Notes: generated from the sequence alone by a model not told the origin. A stretch of 64,000 bases of DNA from Gordonia aichiensis NBRC 108223 (GCF_000332975.1 NZ_BANR01000001.1:186001-250000), one strand, 5' to 3'; positions 36,114-45,197 are shown, counted from the stretch's first letter. Numbers and translations are program-made.

Positions 36114-36148
36114 TTTGAGGTGCAGCCAGTTGTAGGAAGGGAAGCACC

Positions 36149-37750
36149 GTGAGTTCAGGATTCAGTGAGTCCACCCAGGCGGCAGTTGCGAGTGCGCGCA
36201 GCAACACGATCAGCGACATGCTGCACCGGACGGCCGCGCGCACCCCGGACAAGACGGCGATCATCGACGGCGACGTGCGCCTCACCTACAGCGAATTCGA
36301 CGCCGCAGTCAACCGTTGCACCCATGCGCTGACCGCGCGCGGACTCGGACGAGGCGACCGACTCGCGCTGATCAGCCACAATTCATGGCAGTTCGCGGTG
36401 CTCAATTTCGCGTGCGCACGGATCGGCGCGATCCTGGTACCCATCAACTTCGGGCTCGGTGTCCCCGAGATCGCCTACATCCTCGACCACAGCGGAGCGT
36501 CGGGCATCGTCGCAGAGGACGGGCTCGGAGAGACCGTCATCGAGGCGATCTCTGCAGCCGGTACCCCGGTCGAGATCCGCGGGTGGATCGCACTCGCCGG
36601 AACGCAGGCACCCGACGGGTGGGAACACGTCGAGGAGTGGATGACCACGGGCGATGCCACACCACCCGGTGTCCTCGTCGACGACGACGAGCCGGTCCGC
36701 ATGATGTATACGTCTGGTACCGAATCACGCCCCAAAGGTGTTCTGCTGTCCAGCAAGTCGCTGATGACGCAGTACATGTCGTGCATCGTCGACGGTGGGA
36801 TGGAGGAATCCGACGTCGAGATCCATGCACTGCCGATGTACCACTGCGCGCAGTTGGACTGCTTCTTCTCCACCGACATCTATCTCGGTGCGACGAGCAT
36901 CATCTTACCCGCACCCGACGCGGCAACCATCCTCGCGACCATCGAATCCGAGCGCGTGACCAAGCTGTTCTGTCCGCCGACAGTGTGGATCTCGTTGTTG
37001 CGACATCCTGATTTCGATACCCGCGATCTGTCCTCGCTGCGCAAGGGGTACTACGGTGCCGCCGCCATGCCCGTCGAAGTGTTACGTGAACTCGCGCGCC
37101 GCCTACCGGACGTTCGGCTGTGGAACTTCTACGGACAGACCGAGATGTCTCCGCTGGCAACGATTCTCCAGCCCCATGAACAGCTCGATCGCGCCGGTTC
37201 CGCGGGCCGAGCCTCACTCAACGTCGAGACGCGGGTCGTCGACGACGACGACAATCCGGTGCCCGTAGGAGAGGTGGGCGAGATCGTTCACCGCAGCCCG
37301 CATGCGGCGCTGGGTTACTACGGCGACGACGACAAGACCGCCGAGGCGTTCCGCAACGGCTGGTTCCATTCGGGAGATCTCGGTGTCATCGACAAGGACG
37401 GCTACCTGTCGGTCGTCGACCGCAAGAAGGACATGATCAAGACGGGCGGCGAGAACGTCGCGTCCCGTGAGGTCGAGGAGGCGATCTATCTTCTCGATGG
37501 TGTCGCCGAGGTCGCCGTCTTCGGAGTGCCGCACCCCAAGTGGATCGAGGCCGTCACCGCGGTGGTCGTGCCCAAGGACGGCGTAAAACTATCGGAAGCC
37601 GCTGTGACAGAGCATCTGTCACCGATTCTCGCACCGTACAAACGGCCGAAGTTCGTGGTCTTCGCTGACGCGTTGCCGAAGAACCCCTCGGGCAAGATCT
37701 TGAAGAAGAACCTGCGGGTCGAACACGCCGACATCGCCGCCGACTCGTGA
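36149..37750 (+). CDS. Fatty-acid/acyl-CoA synthetase
   Basis: The 533-residue AMP-forming ligase has the P-loop MMYTSGTESRPKGVLLSS, WNFYGQTEMSPLAT, GWFHSGDLGVIDKDGYLSVVDR and the C-terminal catalytic Lys in NPSGKILKKNLR. The P-loop reads TSGTESRPKG rather than the common TSGTTGxPKG, a variant found in one FadD subgroup. It has a GTG start with GGAAGGG upstream and a separate palindromic operator. It is not the FadD3 or FadD19 homologue; its acyl substrate is unknown. Confidence 0.85.
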   Translation: MSSGFSESTQAAVASARSNTISDMLHRTAARTPDKTAIIDGDVRLTYSEFDAAVNRCTHALTARGLGRGDRLALISHNSWQFAVLNFACARIGAILVPINFGLGVPEIAYILDHSGASGIVAEDGLGETVIEAISAAGTPVEIRGWIALAGTQAPDGWEHVEEWMTTGDATPPGVLVDDDEPVRMMYTSGTESRPKGVLLSSKSLMTQYMSCIVDGGMEESDVEIHALPMYHCAQLDCFFSTDIYLGATSIILPAPDAATILATIESERVTKLFCPPTVWISLLRHPDFDTRDLSSLRKGYYGAAAMPVEVLRELARRLPDVRLWNFYGQTEMSPLATILQPHEQLDRAGSAGRASLNVETRVVDDDDNPVPVGEVGEIVHRSPHAALGYYGDDDKTAEAFRNGWFHSGDLGVIDKDGYLSVVDRKKDMIKTGGENVASREVEEAIYLLDGVAEVAVFGVPHPKWIEAVTAVVVPKDGVKLSEAAVTEHLSPILAPYKRPKFVVFADALPKNPSGKILKKNLRVEHADIAADS

Positions 37751-37794
37751 TCGGCGGCGACGTCGCGGGCGTCGGTGCGGGTCCTCGCGAATCG

Positions 37795-38448
37795 TCAGTG
37801 TCCGGTGGTGAACCGCTGGCGGTGATGCTTGGGATCGTCGATCTCGTCGACGAAGGCGAGCGCGAAGTCGGCGCCGGAGATCTCCGAGCTGCCGTCGTCC
37901 TTCGTCACGAGGAGGTCGCCACCTGTTCGATATGAGCCGGTGGCCTCGCCCGGCGCGAACGAACCGAACAACGCGGCGGGGGAGACGTAGAACCAGTCCA
38001 GTTCATCCGGGCTCGTGCGCAACGCCTCGAGGACCTTGGCGTGCGAGAGCGCTTCGGGCTTCCAGTCGTCGTGGAAGTCGGGCGTGTCGACGAGTCGGGG
38101 ACCACCGTCGCTGACCAACGCACTGCCCGCACCACCGACGACGCCGACCCGGGTTCCGTGGGCGATTGCCGCCTTGGTGATCTCGGGAACGAGCTCGACC
38201 AGCGATTTTCCGTCGACGTCAGCACCGTGGACGGCGATGACGAGGACGTCTGCATCGCTTGCAGCCTTGTCGACGGTCGACGCGTCGGCGAGTGAACCGG
38301 TCTCGTAGGTGACACCCTCCACGGGCTCGGCGGGGGCGCCGCTGCGGCTGTACGACGTGACGTGGTGCCCGCGCTTGGCCGCCTGCGCCGCGATGTGTCC
38401 ACCGGCGTACCCGGTGCCTCCGAAGATGACGATGTTCTGTGTGGTCAT
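37795..38448 (-). CDS. NAD(P)H-binding atypical short-chain reductase
   Basis: The 217-residue protein has the N-terminal Rossmann motif IVIFGGTGYAGGHIAAQAAKRGH and the NmrA/YwnB-like layout with GVVGGAGSALVSDGG and a C-terminal GADFALAFVDEIDDPKHHRQRF. It lacks the classical YxxxK site. The function is unknown; similar proteins bind NADP and act as redox sensors or reductases. It converges with the preceding ligase gene. Confidence 0.82.
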   Translation of the reverse strand: MTTQNIVIFGGTGYAGGHIAAQAAKRGHHVTSYSRSGAPAEPVEGVTYETGSLADASTVDKAASDADVLVIAVHGADVDGKSLVELVPEITKAAIAHGTRVGVVGGAGSALVSDGGPRLVDTPDFHDDWKPEALSHAKVLEALRTSPDELDWFYVSPAALFGSFAPGEATGSYRTGGDLLVTKDDGSSEISGADFALAFVDEIDDPKHHRQRFTTGH

Positions 38449-38521
38449 ATTCGGGCCAACCGCCGGACCGCCGTCCGGTATTCCCGAGGCATGATCTTTT
38501 TGCGCCGCCTGATCGTAGACA

Positions 38522-39613
38522 TCAGCCCAGCGTGCCGAGCGCTTTCAACCGTTCGTGTGTCTGGTGCATGATCGACTGCACGAGCGCGTCGCACGTCGGC
38601 AGGTCGTCGATCATGCCGACCACCTGACCGGAGGCAAGAACGCCTGCACGCGTATCTCCCTCGACGAGCCCCGCGCGCAACAGCATCGGGGTGTTACCGG
38701 CCATGATGATCTGTTGCCAGCTACGGTCACCCGACTTGCGCATCGCGCGGCCGTCACGCAGCATCGTGGTCCACTTCATGCCCGTCAACCGCTTGAACTC
38801 GTTGGCGTTGCGCGCTGCCGCATACAGCGCGCGGATCGGACTGCCGCTCTCGAGCGCCTCGACCAGTGGTGTGCGCAGCACGCGATGCGGCATGCCGTCG
38901 ACCTTTACAGAGACGACGGTGTCGTTCAGCGTGCGCGTCAGGTACTCCTGCTTCACCGCGTCGGGTACGGCCGAATCCGAGGTCAGCAGGAAGCGGGTGC
39001 CCATCGCGACTCCCTCGGCTCCGTATGCGAGTGCTGCGGCGAGACCGCGACCGTCGAAGAATCCCCCCGCCGCGACGACCGGCATGTCGGAACCGTTCTC
39101 GCGCAGTGCATCCAGTACCGATGGCAGTAACAGCGTAGTGGCGACCGGCCCCGTGTGCCCACCGCCCTCTCCACCCTGCACGATCACCGCGTCCGCGCCC
39201 CACGAGGCGACCTTGACCGCATGTTTCGCCGCGCCGATCGACGGGATCACCACCACGCCGTTGTCCTTGAGCTTGGCGATCAGTTCCTTCTTGGGTGCGA
39301 GCGCGAAGGACGCCACCCGCACCCCCTCGCGGATCAGCAGATCGATGCGTTCTGCGGCGTCGGTGGCGTCGGCCCGGATGTTCACTCCGAAAGGCTTGTC
39401 GGTCAACGACTTCGTCTTCGCCACCGCGGCAGCGAGTTCGTCGTAGGTCATCGTCGCGGACGCCAGGATGCCGAGTCCTCCGGCATTCGACGTCGCCGAC
39501 GTCAGAGCCGGTCCCGACACCCAGCCCATGCCGGTCTGCACGACGGGGTACTCGACGCCGACGAGTTCGGTGAACCGGGTCGTCAGTGCCGCGGCGCGGG
39601 CCGTCGAGCTCAT
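38522..39613 (-). CDS. ipdC: Nitronate-monooxygenase-family flavin oxidoreductase IpdC
   Basis: The 363-residue FMN-dependent TIM barrel has VVQTGMGWVSGPALTSATSNAGGLG, VIVQGGEGGGHTG and VVAAGGFFDGRGLAAALAYGAEGVAMGTRF. It matches Rv3553, named IpdC and required for catabolism of the 5-hydroxy ring C/D intermediates before EchA20 and IpdAB. Its ATG overlaps the ipdB stop (ATGA), making echA20-ipdA-ipdB-ipdC one tightly packed operon on the minus strand. Confidence 0.92.
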   Translation of the reverse strand: MSSTARAAALTTRFTELVGVEYPVVQTGMGWVSGPALTSATSNAGGLGILASATMTYDELAAAVAKTKSLTDKPFGVNIRADATDAAERIDLLIREGVRVASFALAPKKELIAKLKDNGVVVIPSIGAAKHAVKVASWGADAVIVQGGEGGGHTGPVATTLLLPSVLDALRENGSDMPVVAAGGFFDGRGLAAALAYGAEGVAMGTRFLLTSDSAVPDAVKQEYLTRTLNDTVVSVKVDGMPHRVLRTPLVEALESGSPIRALYAAARNANEFKRLTGMKWTTMLRDGRAMRKSGDRSWQQIIMAGNTPMLLRAGLVEGDTRAGVLASGQVVGMIDDLPTCDALVQSIMHQTHERLKALGTLG

Positions 39614-40374
39614 TTCACCTCCCGATCACGGACACCCCTGGGGTCGAGGACATCTCGGATGATCGCGAGTTCGTTCTCCGCGGGCAGTCTGGTCGGCGGC
39701 GCATCGGCAAGGCCCGCGATCTCGAACGACGTATTCTCGGCCACCTCGTTCGCGTCGACGCCGGGATGCAGCGACAGAGCCCGCATCGTGTGGCCGGGGC
39801 CGCCGAAGTCGAAGACGCCGAGGTTGGTGACCACGCGTCGGATGTCGAGGTCGTCGAAAGCCGGATTGTCGGGATCGACCTTGTCGTAGCCGATTCCGCT
39901 GACAACGTCGACAGTCTCGCAGAACACGCGGGCCGAATGTCGGGGTACCCAGTAGCTCGTCGGGTGGTTGATGGTGTTGCCGGGCGCCCCCCGCACGCCG
40001 AACATCTGGCGCGTGGGGTGTTGCAGTGGGCCGAATGCCGAGAGGTTCTGATTGCCGTGCCGGTCGATTTGGTTGGCGCCCATGATGACATGTCGGCGAC
40101 CCGACGCCACGACGTCGAACACCTTGGAGAACGGCATCCATCCCTCGATGGGTCCCGACTTCCCGATCGGCGGTGTATCGGAAAGGATCAATGCCTCGCC
40201 GTCGGTGATCAGCAGATCGGGGGAGAACGTCAGCCGTGCGAGTCGGGCGCCGAGCAGCGGCACCGGGGCCATCGGCGATGCCATGATCTCGCCGGCATCG
40301 CGGAAGATCTCAGCGCACGCGACGACACAGATCTCTCCACGCGTGACGTCGGTGTGGGTTGCTGCAGTGGTCAT
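39610..40374 (-). CDS. ipdB: CoA-transferase-family ring hydrolase, beta subunit IpdB
   Basis: The 254-residue protein is the beta-type subunit of the IpdAB complex, a CoA-transferase-fold enzyme that hydrolytically opens the last steroid ring (COCHEA-CoA hydrolase). It matches Rv3552: CAEIFRDAGEIMASPMAPVPLLGARLARLT, RHVIMGANQIDRHGNQNLS and RVVTNLGVFDF. The ATG at 40374 overlaps the ipdA stop. Residues upstream of it in the open frame belong to the ipdA antiframe. Confidence 0.93.
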   Translation of the reverse strand: MTTAATHTDVTRGEICVVACAEIFRDAGEIMASPMAPVPLLGARLARLTFSPDLLITDGEALILSDTPPIGKSGPIEGWMPFSKVFDVVASGRRHVIMGANQIDRHGNQNLSAFGPLQHPTRQMFGVRGAPGNTINHPTSYWVPRHSARVFCETVDVVSGIGYDKVDPDNPAFDDLDIRRVVTNLGVFDFGGPGHTMRALSLHPGVDANEVAENTSFEIAGLADAPPTRLPAENELAIIRDVLDPRGVRDREVK

Positions 40375-41312
40375 TTCGAACTCTCCTGCTCGCTGTGCCA
40401 GGCGTGGACCTCGCGCTGGTAGGTCTCCTCGTCGACCTCGAGAAAGCGACGACGGAACGTCGACCACATCTGGGAGTCCTTGGCGGATTCGACGTAGAAA
40501 CGCTGGAACCGTTCATCGCGCGCGTAGTCGCTCGTCGCGTTCGGCCCGCTCGCCTCGCTCGCTGTTCCCGCAAAGGTGAAGTGGGCACCGTTTGGGGTGT
40601 GGACGACCTTGTCGACCTGCATCCTGTTGAGCAGAAGTCGTTGCGTGGGAACCGACTTCGCGAGCACCTCGGTCGAGACGATCTGGTCGGTCTCGAGGTA
40701 GCGGCGGTCGGCTGCGGCGCAGAACATGTCGTCCATGTACGGGTCGACGCCGGTATAGGCCGCGTTGCCGCGCGAGTCGGCGAGGTCGAGATGTACGAAC
40801 GCGGCGTCGAGCCGTAATGCAGGCATGGCGATCAGCATCTGCGTGCGGCCGTCGGGGTCGGGATAGGGAGAGGTGACGGTCTTGAGTTCGCCCTGCCAGA
40901 AGTCGGGTACCGACGATCCGAGGCCCGCGCGCGTCGGTAGGAACGGAAGACGTGCCGCTGCGGCCTGCAGTCCGCTCCTGACCATGCCCTCGTCCATCTC
41001 GCGGGACTCGATCGCGCCGCTGGTGCGCGTCGTCGCGAACCACGGGTCGTAGAAGGGTGCGGAGTCCAGCGAGACGAAGCCGTAGTACGCCCGGCGGACC
41101 TTTCCTGCAGCGCAGAGCAATCCGAGATCGGGGCCGCCGTAGGTGACGATGGTGAGGTCTTCGACATCGGATCGGGCGAGTGCCCGCACGAGTGCCATGG
41201 GCTTGCGTCGCGAGCCCCATCCGCCGATACCGATGGTCATGCCGTCGCGGAGTTCGCCGATGATCTCGTCGAGTGTTGCGGTCTTGTCGGTTGGTGTGTC
41301 GCCCTCGGCCAT
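40371..41312 (-). CDS. ipdA: CoA-transferase-family ring hydrolase, alpha subunit IpdA
   Basis: The 313-residue alpha subunit matches Rv3551: DGMTIGIGGWGSRRKPMALVRAL, LTIVTYGGPDLGLLCAAGKV and FVHLDLADSRGNAAYTGVDPYMDDMF. Together with IpdB it cleaves the ring C remnant. The ATG at 41312 lies 2 bp after the echA20 stop. The order and overlaps are those of the M. tuberculosis cluster. Confidence 0.93.
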   Translation of the reverse strand: MAEGDTPTDKTATLDEIIGELRDGMTIGIGGWGSRRKPMALVRALARSDVEDLTIVTYGGPDLGLLCAAGKVRRAYYGFVSLDSAPFYDPWFATTRTSGAIESREMDEGMVRSGLQAAAARLPFLPTRAGLGSSVPDFWQGELKTVTSPYPDPDGRTQMLIAMPALRLDAAFVHLDLADSRGNAAYTGVDPYMDDMFCAAADRRYLETDQIVSTEVLAKSVPTQRLLLNRMQVDKVVHTPNGAHFTFAGTASEASGPNATSDYARDERFQRFYVESAKDSQMWSTFRRRFLEVDEETYQREVHAWHSEQESSK

Positions 41313-41313
41313 G

Positions 41314-42084
41314 TCAGCGGCTCCCCTGTGAGGTTTTCGGCTGGCCTGTCGCGACGAAGGCATCGCGATGTTCATCGGCGACGCCGGCCAGGTTGAGTTC
41401 GAAGGTGTATCCCTGCTCGAGGCGATAGCTGGCCTTCACGTCGACCGGGTCGATGTGGTTGATGGCCGCTTTCGCCGCGCGGATGACCCTGGTGTCCTTG
41501 GCTGCGATCTGCTCGGCGACATCTGTTGCGGTCGCGTCGAGTTCGGCTGCGGGGACCACCTTGTACACCGATCCGAAGTGCAGCAGCTGTTCTGCGGTGA
41601 CATTGCTCGCCGTGTAGTACAGCGTGCGCATCATGTGCTGAGGAACGAGTCGCGCAAGATGTGTCGCTGCCCCGAGCGCGCCGCGGTCGACCTCGGGCAA
41701 TCCGAAGACGGCGCCCTCGGACGCGACGATCACGTCGGCGTTGCCCACCAGACCGATTCCGCCCCCGACGCAGAACCCGTTGACAGCGATGACAACAGGA
41801 ACCTTGCAGTCATAGACAGCGGAGAATGCTGCGGCGCAACCATGGTTGGCCCCGATCAGTGCGTCGAACCCCTCGGTTGCCTGCATCTCCTTGATGTCGA
41901 CGCCCGCGTTGAATCCACGACCTTCCGCCCGCAGCACCACCACATGGGTGTCGAGATCGTCACCCGCGGCGAGGACCGCATCGGCCAGCTCGAACCACGC
42001 GGCCGACGGCAGCGCGTTGACCGGCGGGTAGTCGACGGTGATGGTCGTGACACCACTCGCCGAGCGCGTACTGGTGATCGGCAC
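41314..42084 (-). CDS. echA20: Crotonase-family ring D hydrolase EchA20
   Basis: The 256-residue crotonase matches Rv3550, which hydrolyses the ring D of HIEC-CoA. Family segments are RAEGRGFNAGVDIKEMQATEGF, VIAVNGFCVGGGIGLVGNADVIVA and the conserved C-terminus YTFELNLAGVADEHRDAFV. I chose GTG 42084 (VPITST, as in the homologue), with GAGGAGGG about 8 nt upstream; the longer open frame crosses the KstR2-like operator. It is the first gene of the ipd operon. Confidence 0.93.
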   Translation of the reverse strand: MPITSTRSASGVTTITVDYPPVNALPSAAWFELADAVLAAGDDLDTHVVVLRAEGRGFNAGVDIKEMQATEGFDALIGANHGCAAAFSAVYDCKVPVVIAVNGFCVGGGIGLVGNADVIVASEGAVFGLPEVDRGALGAATHLARLVPQHMMRTLYYTASNVTAEQLLHFGSVYKVVPAAELDATATDVAEQIAAKDTRVIRAAKAAINHIDPVDVKASYRLEQGYTFELNLAGVADEHRDAFVATGQPKTSQGSR

Positions 42085-42142
42085 GCCATGCCCTCCTCTC
42101 GGGACGGATCCCGCATCGGTAGTCAGCAACACAGTGACACCA

Positions 42143-42156
42143 AGCAAATGCTTGGT
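42143..42156 (+). promoter_or_regulatory. KstR2-like operator between echA20 and the SDR gene
   Basis: AGCAAATGCTTGGT is identical to the 14-mer between fadD3 and fadE30. It lies upstream of two divergent operons. Confidence 0.78.
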
Positions 42157-42163
42157 TGTTTGG

Positions 42164-42169
42164 TAGGGT
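42164..42169 (+). promoter_or_regulatory. Predicted -10 element of the leaderless SDR gene
   Basis: TAGGGT is followed by 7 nt and ATG 42177, the same geometry as fadE30. Confidence 0.5.
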
Positions 42170-42176
42170 AGCACCC

Positions 42177-43004
42177 ATGGGCTTGCGGTCACAGATCACA
42201 GGTCTCGACCCCAGGGTGGAGACGACTCCCCACGTGGAGGCGAGTCTCGGCGTGGAGAAGAAGGTCGTTCTCGTCACCGGTGGCGCACGTGGCGTCGGGC
42301 TGGGAGTTGCGCGGGCGTTGGCCGATCTCGGCGCAGTACCGGTGACCTGCGCTCGTAACCGGACTGACGAGGCCGAGGCGCTCGGGCAGTTCATCACGTG
42401 CGACGTGCGCGACGAGGATGCGGTGAGAGTGATGATCGAGCGGATCGTCGAGACACACGGCACGCTCGATGGTGTGGTCAACAACGCCGGGGGGTCTCCG
42501 TTCGCGCTGGCCGCCGACGCGTCGTCGTCCTTCGCCGGCAAGATCGTCGAGTTGAATCTCCTCGCGCCGCTGTTGGTCGCACGAGCCGCGAACGCGGTGA
42601 TGCAGCAACAGGAGTCTGGCGGTGCGATCGTCAATGTGTCGAGCGTGAGCGGACACCGCCCCTCGCCGGGGACGTCGGCATATGGCGCGGCAAAAGCGGG
42701 ACTCGACAACGCCACGACGTCGCTCGCGGTGGAGTGGGCGCCACGTGTGCGTATCAATTCGGTTGTCGCCGGACCGGTGGAAACCGAACTGGCACACATG
42801 CATTACGGCGACGATGACGGCGTCGCTGCGGTGGGTCGCACGATCCCGATGGGGCGGATGGCCACGCCGGAAGATGTCGGCAATGCTGTTGCGTTTCTGT
42901 TGTCGCCGCTGTCGGCGTACATCACCGGTTCGACGCTCACCGTCCACGGCGGTGGGGAGAAACCCGCATTCCTCGACGCCGCCAACGCGGGTAACGACCT
43001 GTGA
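42177..43004 (+). CDS. Short-chain dehydrogenase (Rv3549c homologue)
   Basis: The 275-residue SDR has VVLVTGGARGVGLGVARALADLG, VVNNAGGSPFAL, the catalytic Ser/Tyr/Lys in IVNVSSVSGHRPSPGTSAYGAAKAG, and TGSTLTVHGGGEKPAFLDAA. It corresponds by sequence type and position to Rv3549c in the KstR2 regulon; the substrate is thought to be a ring C/D CoA intermediate. The ATG at 42177 is selected over an upstream frame because a -10 hexamer sits 7 nt before it. Confidence 0.87.
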   Translation: MGLRSQITGLDPRVETTPHVEASLGVEKKVVLVTGGARGVGLGVARALADLGAVPVTCARNRTDEAEALGQFITCDVRDEDAVRVMIERIVETHGTLDGVVNNAGGSPFALAADASSSFAGKIVELNLLAPLLVARAANAVMQQQESGGAIVNVSSVSGHRPSPGTSAYGAAKAGLDNATTSLAVEWAPRVRINSVVAGPVETELAHMHYGDDDGVAAVGRTIPMGRMATPEDVGNAVAFLLSPLSAYITGSTLTVHGGGEKPAFLDAANAGNDL

Positions 43005-43059
43005 GCCAACCGAACTCGAAGCTATCGAAAGGGCTGAGTTGAGCGACAACGGACATCCC

Positions 43060-43944
43060 ATGAACACGGATCGCGTGGCGATCGTGACAGGGGCCGGCCA
43101 GGGGATCGGGCGCGCCCACGCGTTGGCGTTCGCCGCCGACGGCGCCGCCGTCGTGGTGAACGACTACGCGAAGGACGCCGCAGCCGCGGTAGTCGAGGAG
43201 ATCACGACTGCCGGTGGCCGAGCTGTTGCGTCGGTGGGCGACGTTGCGGACTGGGACGCCGGCGCCGCTATGGTGCAGACCGCGCTCGACGAGTTCGGTG
43301 GACTCGACATCCTGGTCAACAACGCTGGATTCGTGCGCGACCGGATGCTCGTCGCGATGTCGGAGGACGAGTGGGATGCCGTCGTCCGTGTTCATCTCAA
43401 GGGGCACTTCGTCGGGCTCCGGCATGCGGCGGCGTACTGGCGGGCGCAGTCCAAGGCGGGCTCGGCGCGGCAGGCGCGCGTGATCAACACGTCATCGGGG
43501 GCAGGACTTTTCGGATCGGTCGGGCAGGGCAACTATTCGGCGGCCAAGGCGGGCATCGCGGAGCTCACCATCCAGGCGGCAGCAGAGCTGGCGGCCTACG
43601 GCGTGACGGTCAATGCGATCGCGCCGTCGGCACGTACGCAGATGACGCTCGGCGCGGGCGAGGCGATGGCCGCGCAGATGGCCGCGCCCGACGACGGATC
43701 GTTCGACGCGATGGACCCCGCGAACATCTCCGCACTCGTTGTCTGGCTCGGATCGGTCGAGTCGTCGAACGTCACAGGACGGGTCTTCGAGATCGAGGGC
43801 GGAAAGATCACCGTCGTCGACGGTTGGCAGCGCGCCGCGTCGATCGACAAGGGTGCGCGGTGGGAGCCTGCCGAACTCACGCCGGTCGTCGACGATCTAC
43901 TGGCCAAGACGCCCGCTCCGGTACCTGTGTACGGAGCGAGATGA
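43060..43944 (+). CDS. Short-chain dehydrogenase (Rv3548c homologue)
   Basis: The 294-residue SDR shows VAIVTGAGQGIGRAHALAFAADG, LVNNAGFVRDRMLVAMSEDEW and the catalytic triad region VINTSSGAGLFGSVGQGNYSAAKAG. The long C-terminal part (EIEGGKITVVDGWQ) is typical of the Rv3548c type, a probable hydroxyacyl-CoA dehydrogenase. ATG 43060 is used; a TTG at 43039 with GAAAGGG upstream is an alternative giving seven more residues. It follows the previous SDR by 55 bp and is probably cotranscribed. Confidence 0.87.
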   Translation: MNTDRVAIVTGAGQGIGRAHALAFAADGAAVVVNDYAKDAAAAVVEEITTAGGRAVASVGDVADWDAGAAMVQTALDEFGGLDILVNNAGFVRDRMLVAMSEDEWDAVVRVHLKGHFVGLRHAAAYWRAQSKAGSARQARVINTSSGAGLFGSVGQGNYSAAKAGIAELTIQAAAELAAYGVTVNAIAPSARTQMTLGAGEAMAAQMAAPDDGSFDAMDPANISALVVWLGSVESSNVTGRVFEIEGGKITVVDGWQRAASIDKGARWEPAELTPVVDDLLAKTPAPVPVYGAR

Positions 43945-43974
43945 GATACGGGACCAGATGAGAAGCAGGACACG

Positions 43975-44370
43975 ATGAGCGATCTCGCATCTGCGAGTGG
44001 TGCCGACGATTCCGTTGGCGGCCAACGGATAGCAGCCGCACGAGCATATGTCGACGCGCTGGTCAGTCATGATCCGTCGGGCGTCAACCTCCATCCGGAC
44101 TGCACACGTGTGGAGATGGGGATCAAGACCGGGAGAAGCGGCAGCCACATTGCCCGCAGCCTCGCGCGTGGCCCGCAGTTCCGGCTCATCCATCAGGTCA
44201 GCGGATTCACGGCGACCGTCGAAGGCCACACGGTCTCGACGAAGTATCGGGTACACGTGGCCCCCAAGGCATTGGGTCTGTGGGCGCCGGTGAGCGAGTC
44301 GTTCCTGATCGACGACGAGTTCCGGATTCGAACCATAGTCGCGCGCTTCGGTTTTCCGCGGCGCCGCTGA
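43975..44370 (+). CDS. NTF2-like small protein in the KstR2 operon
   Basis: The 131-residue protein looks like a cone-fold (NTF2/SnoaL-like) protein: RIAAARAYVDALVSHDPSGVNLHPDCTRVEMG, then a beta-rich part ending FLIDDEFRIRTIVARFGFPRRR. Such proteins often act as isomerases or dehydratases, but no catalytic residue can be assigned here. It lies 30 bp after the SDR and before a strong terminator, so it ends the operon. Confidence 0.65.
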   Translation: MSDLASASGADDSVGGQRIAAARAYVDALVSHDPSGVNLHPDCTRVEMGIKTGRSGSHIARSLARGPQFRLIHQVSGFTATVEGHTVSTKYRVHVAPKALGLWAPVSESFLIDDEFRIRTIVARFGFPRRR

Positions 44371-44420
44371 ATTCTCGAACGCAGAGCAGTAGCCGAGCGT
44401 CGATGCCCGGTGCATACAGA

Positions 44421-44460
44421 AGACGGCGGGGCCGACTTCGTTGAGTCGGCCCCGCCGTCT
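44421..44460. terminator. Bidirectional hairpin terminator
   Basis: A perfect 16-bp GC-rich stem (AGACGGCGGGGCCGAC and its complement) with an 8-nt loop lies between two convergent genes. It has no long U-tract, as is usual in actinobacteria. Confidence 0.85.
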
Positions 44461-44472
44461 TGCGTGGTGAGA

Positions 44473-45129
44473 TCAGACGCCGGGGGCCCGCACCACCATC
44501 GGGACTCCGGGGAAGTAACCCGCCATCTCCGAGCGCGCCTTGCGCATGGCGGCGGTGGCATAGCCGCGCTTGCGGAAGTCAGGGTGAATCCACACGCGGA
44601 CGTCGACCTCGCCGTCGGTGAGTTCACCGAACACGAATCCCACCTTGTCGTCGCCATCGGTCACGACCAGCCACGCCGCCTCTTCCTCGTCGACACGGCC
44701 GGCAGCCTGAGCGATCTCCTGGTCGATCTCGCGGGCCGGTTGGCCTGAGCCGTCGCCTGCCACCCCGAGTTCGCGCGTGCGCTCGGCGAACAGTTCGGCA
44801 TCGTCGGAGGGGGAGAAGGCTCGCAGCACAACGGTGTCGCCGCTACTCGCGGGTCGCTCGGCGAGCGTGAAGGTGAGCTGGTGGTTCAGGTCGTCGAGTT
44901 CGGTCTGATTCCTGCGGCGTTCGTCCTTGGTGAGTTGATCGAGTTTCATGTCGAGGATCGCCGAGGCCCCGAGCTGCGATTTGCCGAGGAGGTCGGCGAT
45001 CGCGGACACGGCTTGAGCGTGATCGTCGGCGTCGACGATGGCGTCGAGCACCTCGTGTCGTCGGTCGAGAGCGGTGAGGAGAGCGTCGGCGATGTCGCGA
45101 CGCTCGGTTGCCAGGTCCACATCAGTCAT
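44473..45129 (-). CDS. GyrA-tower-like domain fused to a GNAT acetyltransferase
   Basis: The 218-residue protein has an N-terminal part (about residues 8-90) that reads like the coiled-coil tower region of DNA gyrase subunit A: ALLTALDRRHEVLDAIVD, then AILDMKLDQLTKDERRR, which parallels AILDMQLRRL.ALER in GyrA. The C-terminal half is a GNAT acetyltransferase, with VRVWIHPDFRKRGYATAAM as the acetyl-CoA-binding motif. No gyrase breakage-reunion domain is present. TAGGAT 7 nt before the ATG predicts a leaderless mRNA, and a perfect KstR-type palindrome lies about 37-50 nt upstream of the start. The substrate is unknown; a topoisomerase- or DNA-associated protein is one guess. Confidence 0.78.
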   Translation of the reverse strand: MTDVDLATERRDIADALLTALDRRHEVLDAIVDADDHAQAVSAIADLLGKSQLGASAILDMKLDQLTKDERRRNQTELDDLNHQLTFTLAERPASSGDTVVLRAFSPSDDAELFAERTRELGVAGDGSGQPAREIDQEIAQAAGRVDEEEAAWLVVTDGDDKVGFVFGELTDGEVDVRVWIHPDFRKRGYATAAMRKARSEMAGYFPGVPMVVRAPGV

Positions 45130-45165
45130 ACCGTCGATCCTAATCAGCTACCGGCCGGTACGACA

Positions 45166-45179
45166 TGGAACGTGTTCTA
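45166..45179 (+). promoter_or_regulatory. KstR-type operator (perfect match)
   Basis: TGGAACGTGTTCTA matches TnnAACnnGTTnnA at all eight fixed positions. It lies between the GNAT gene and the acyl-CoA synthetase gene, just upstream of a small ORF at 45198. Confidence 0.8.
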
Positions 45180-45197
45180 GTGCAGAATCGAACGCAC

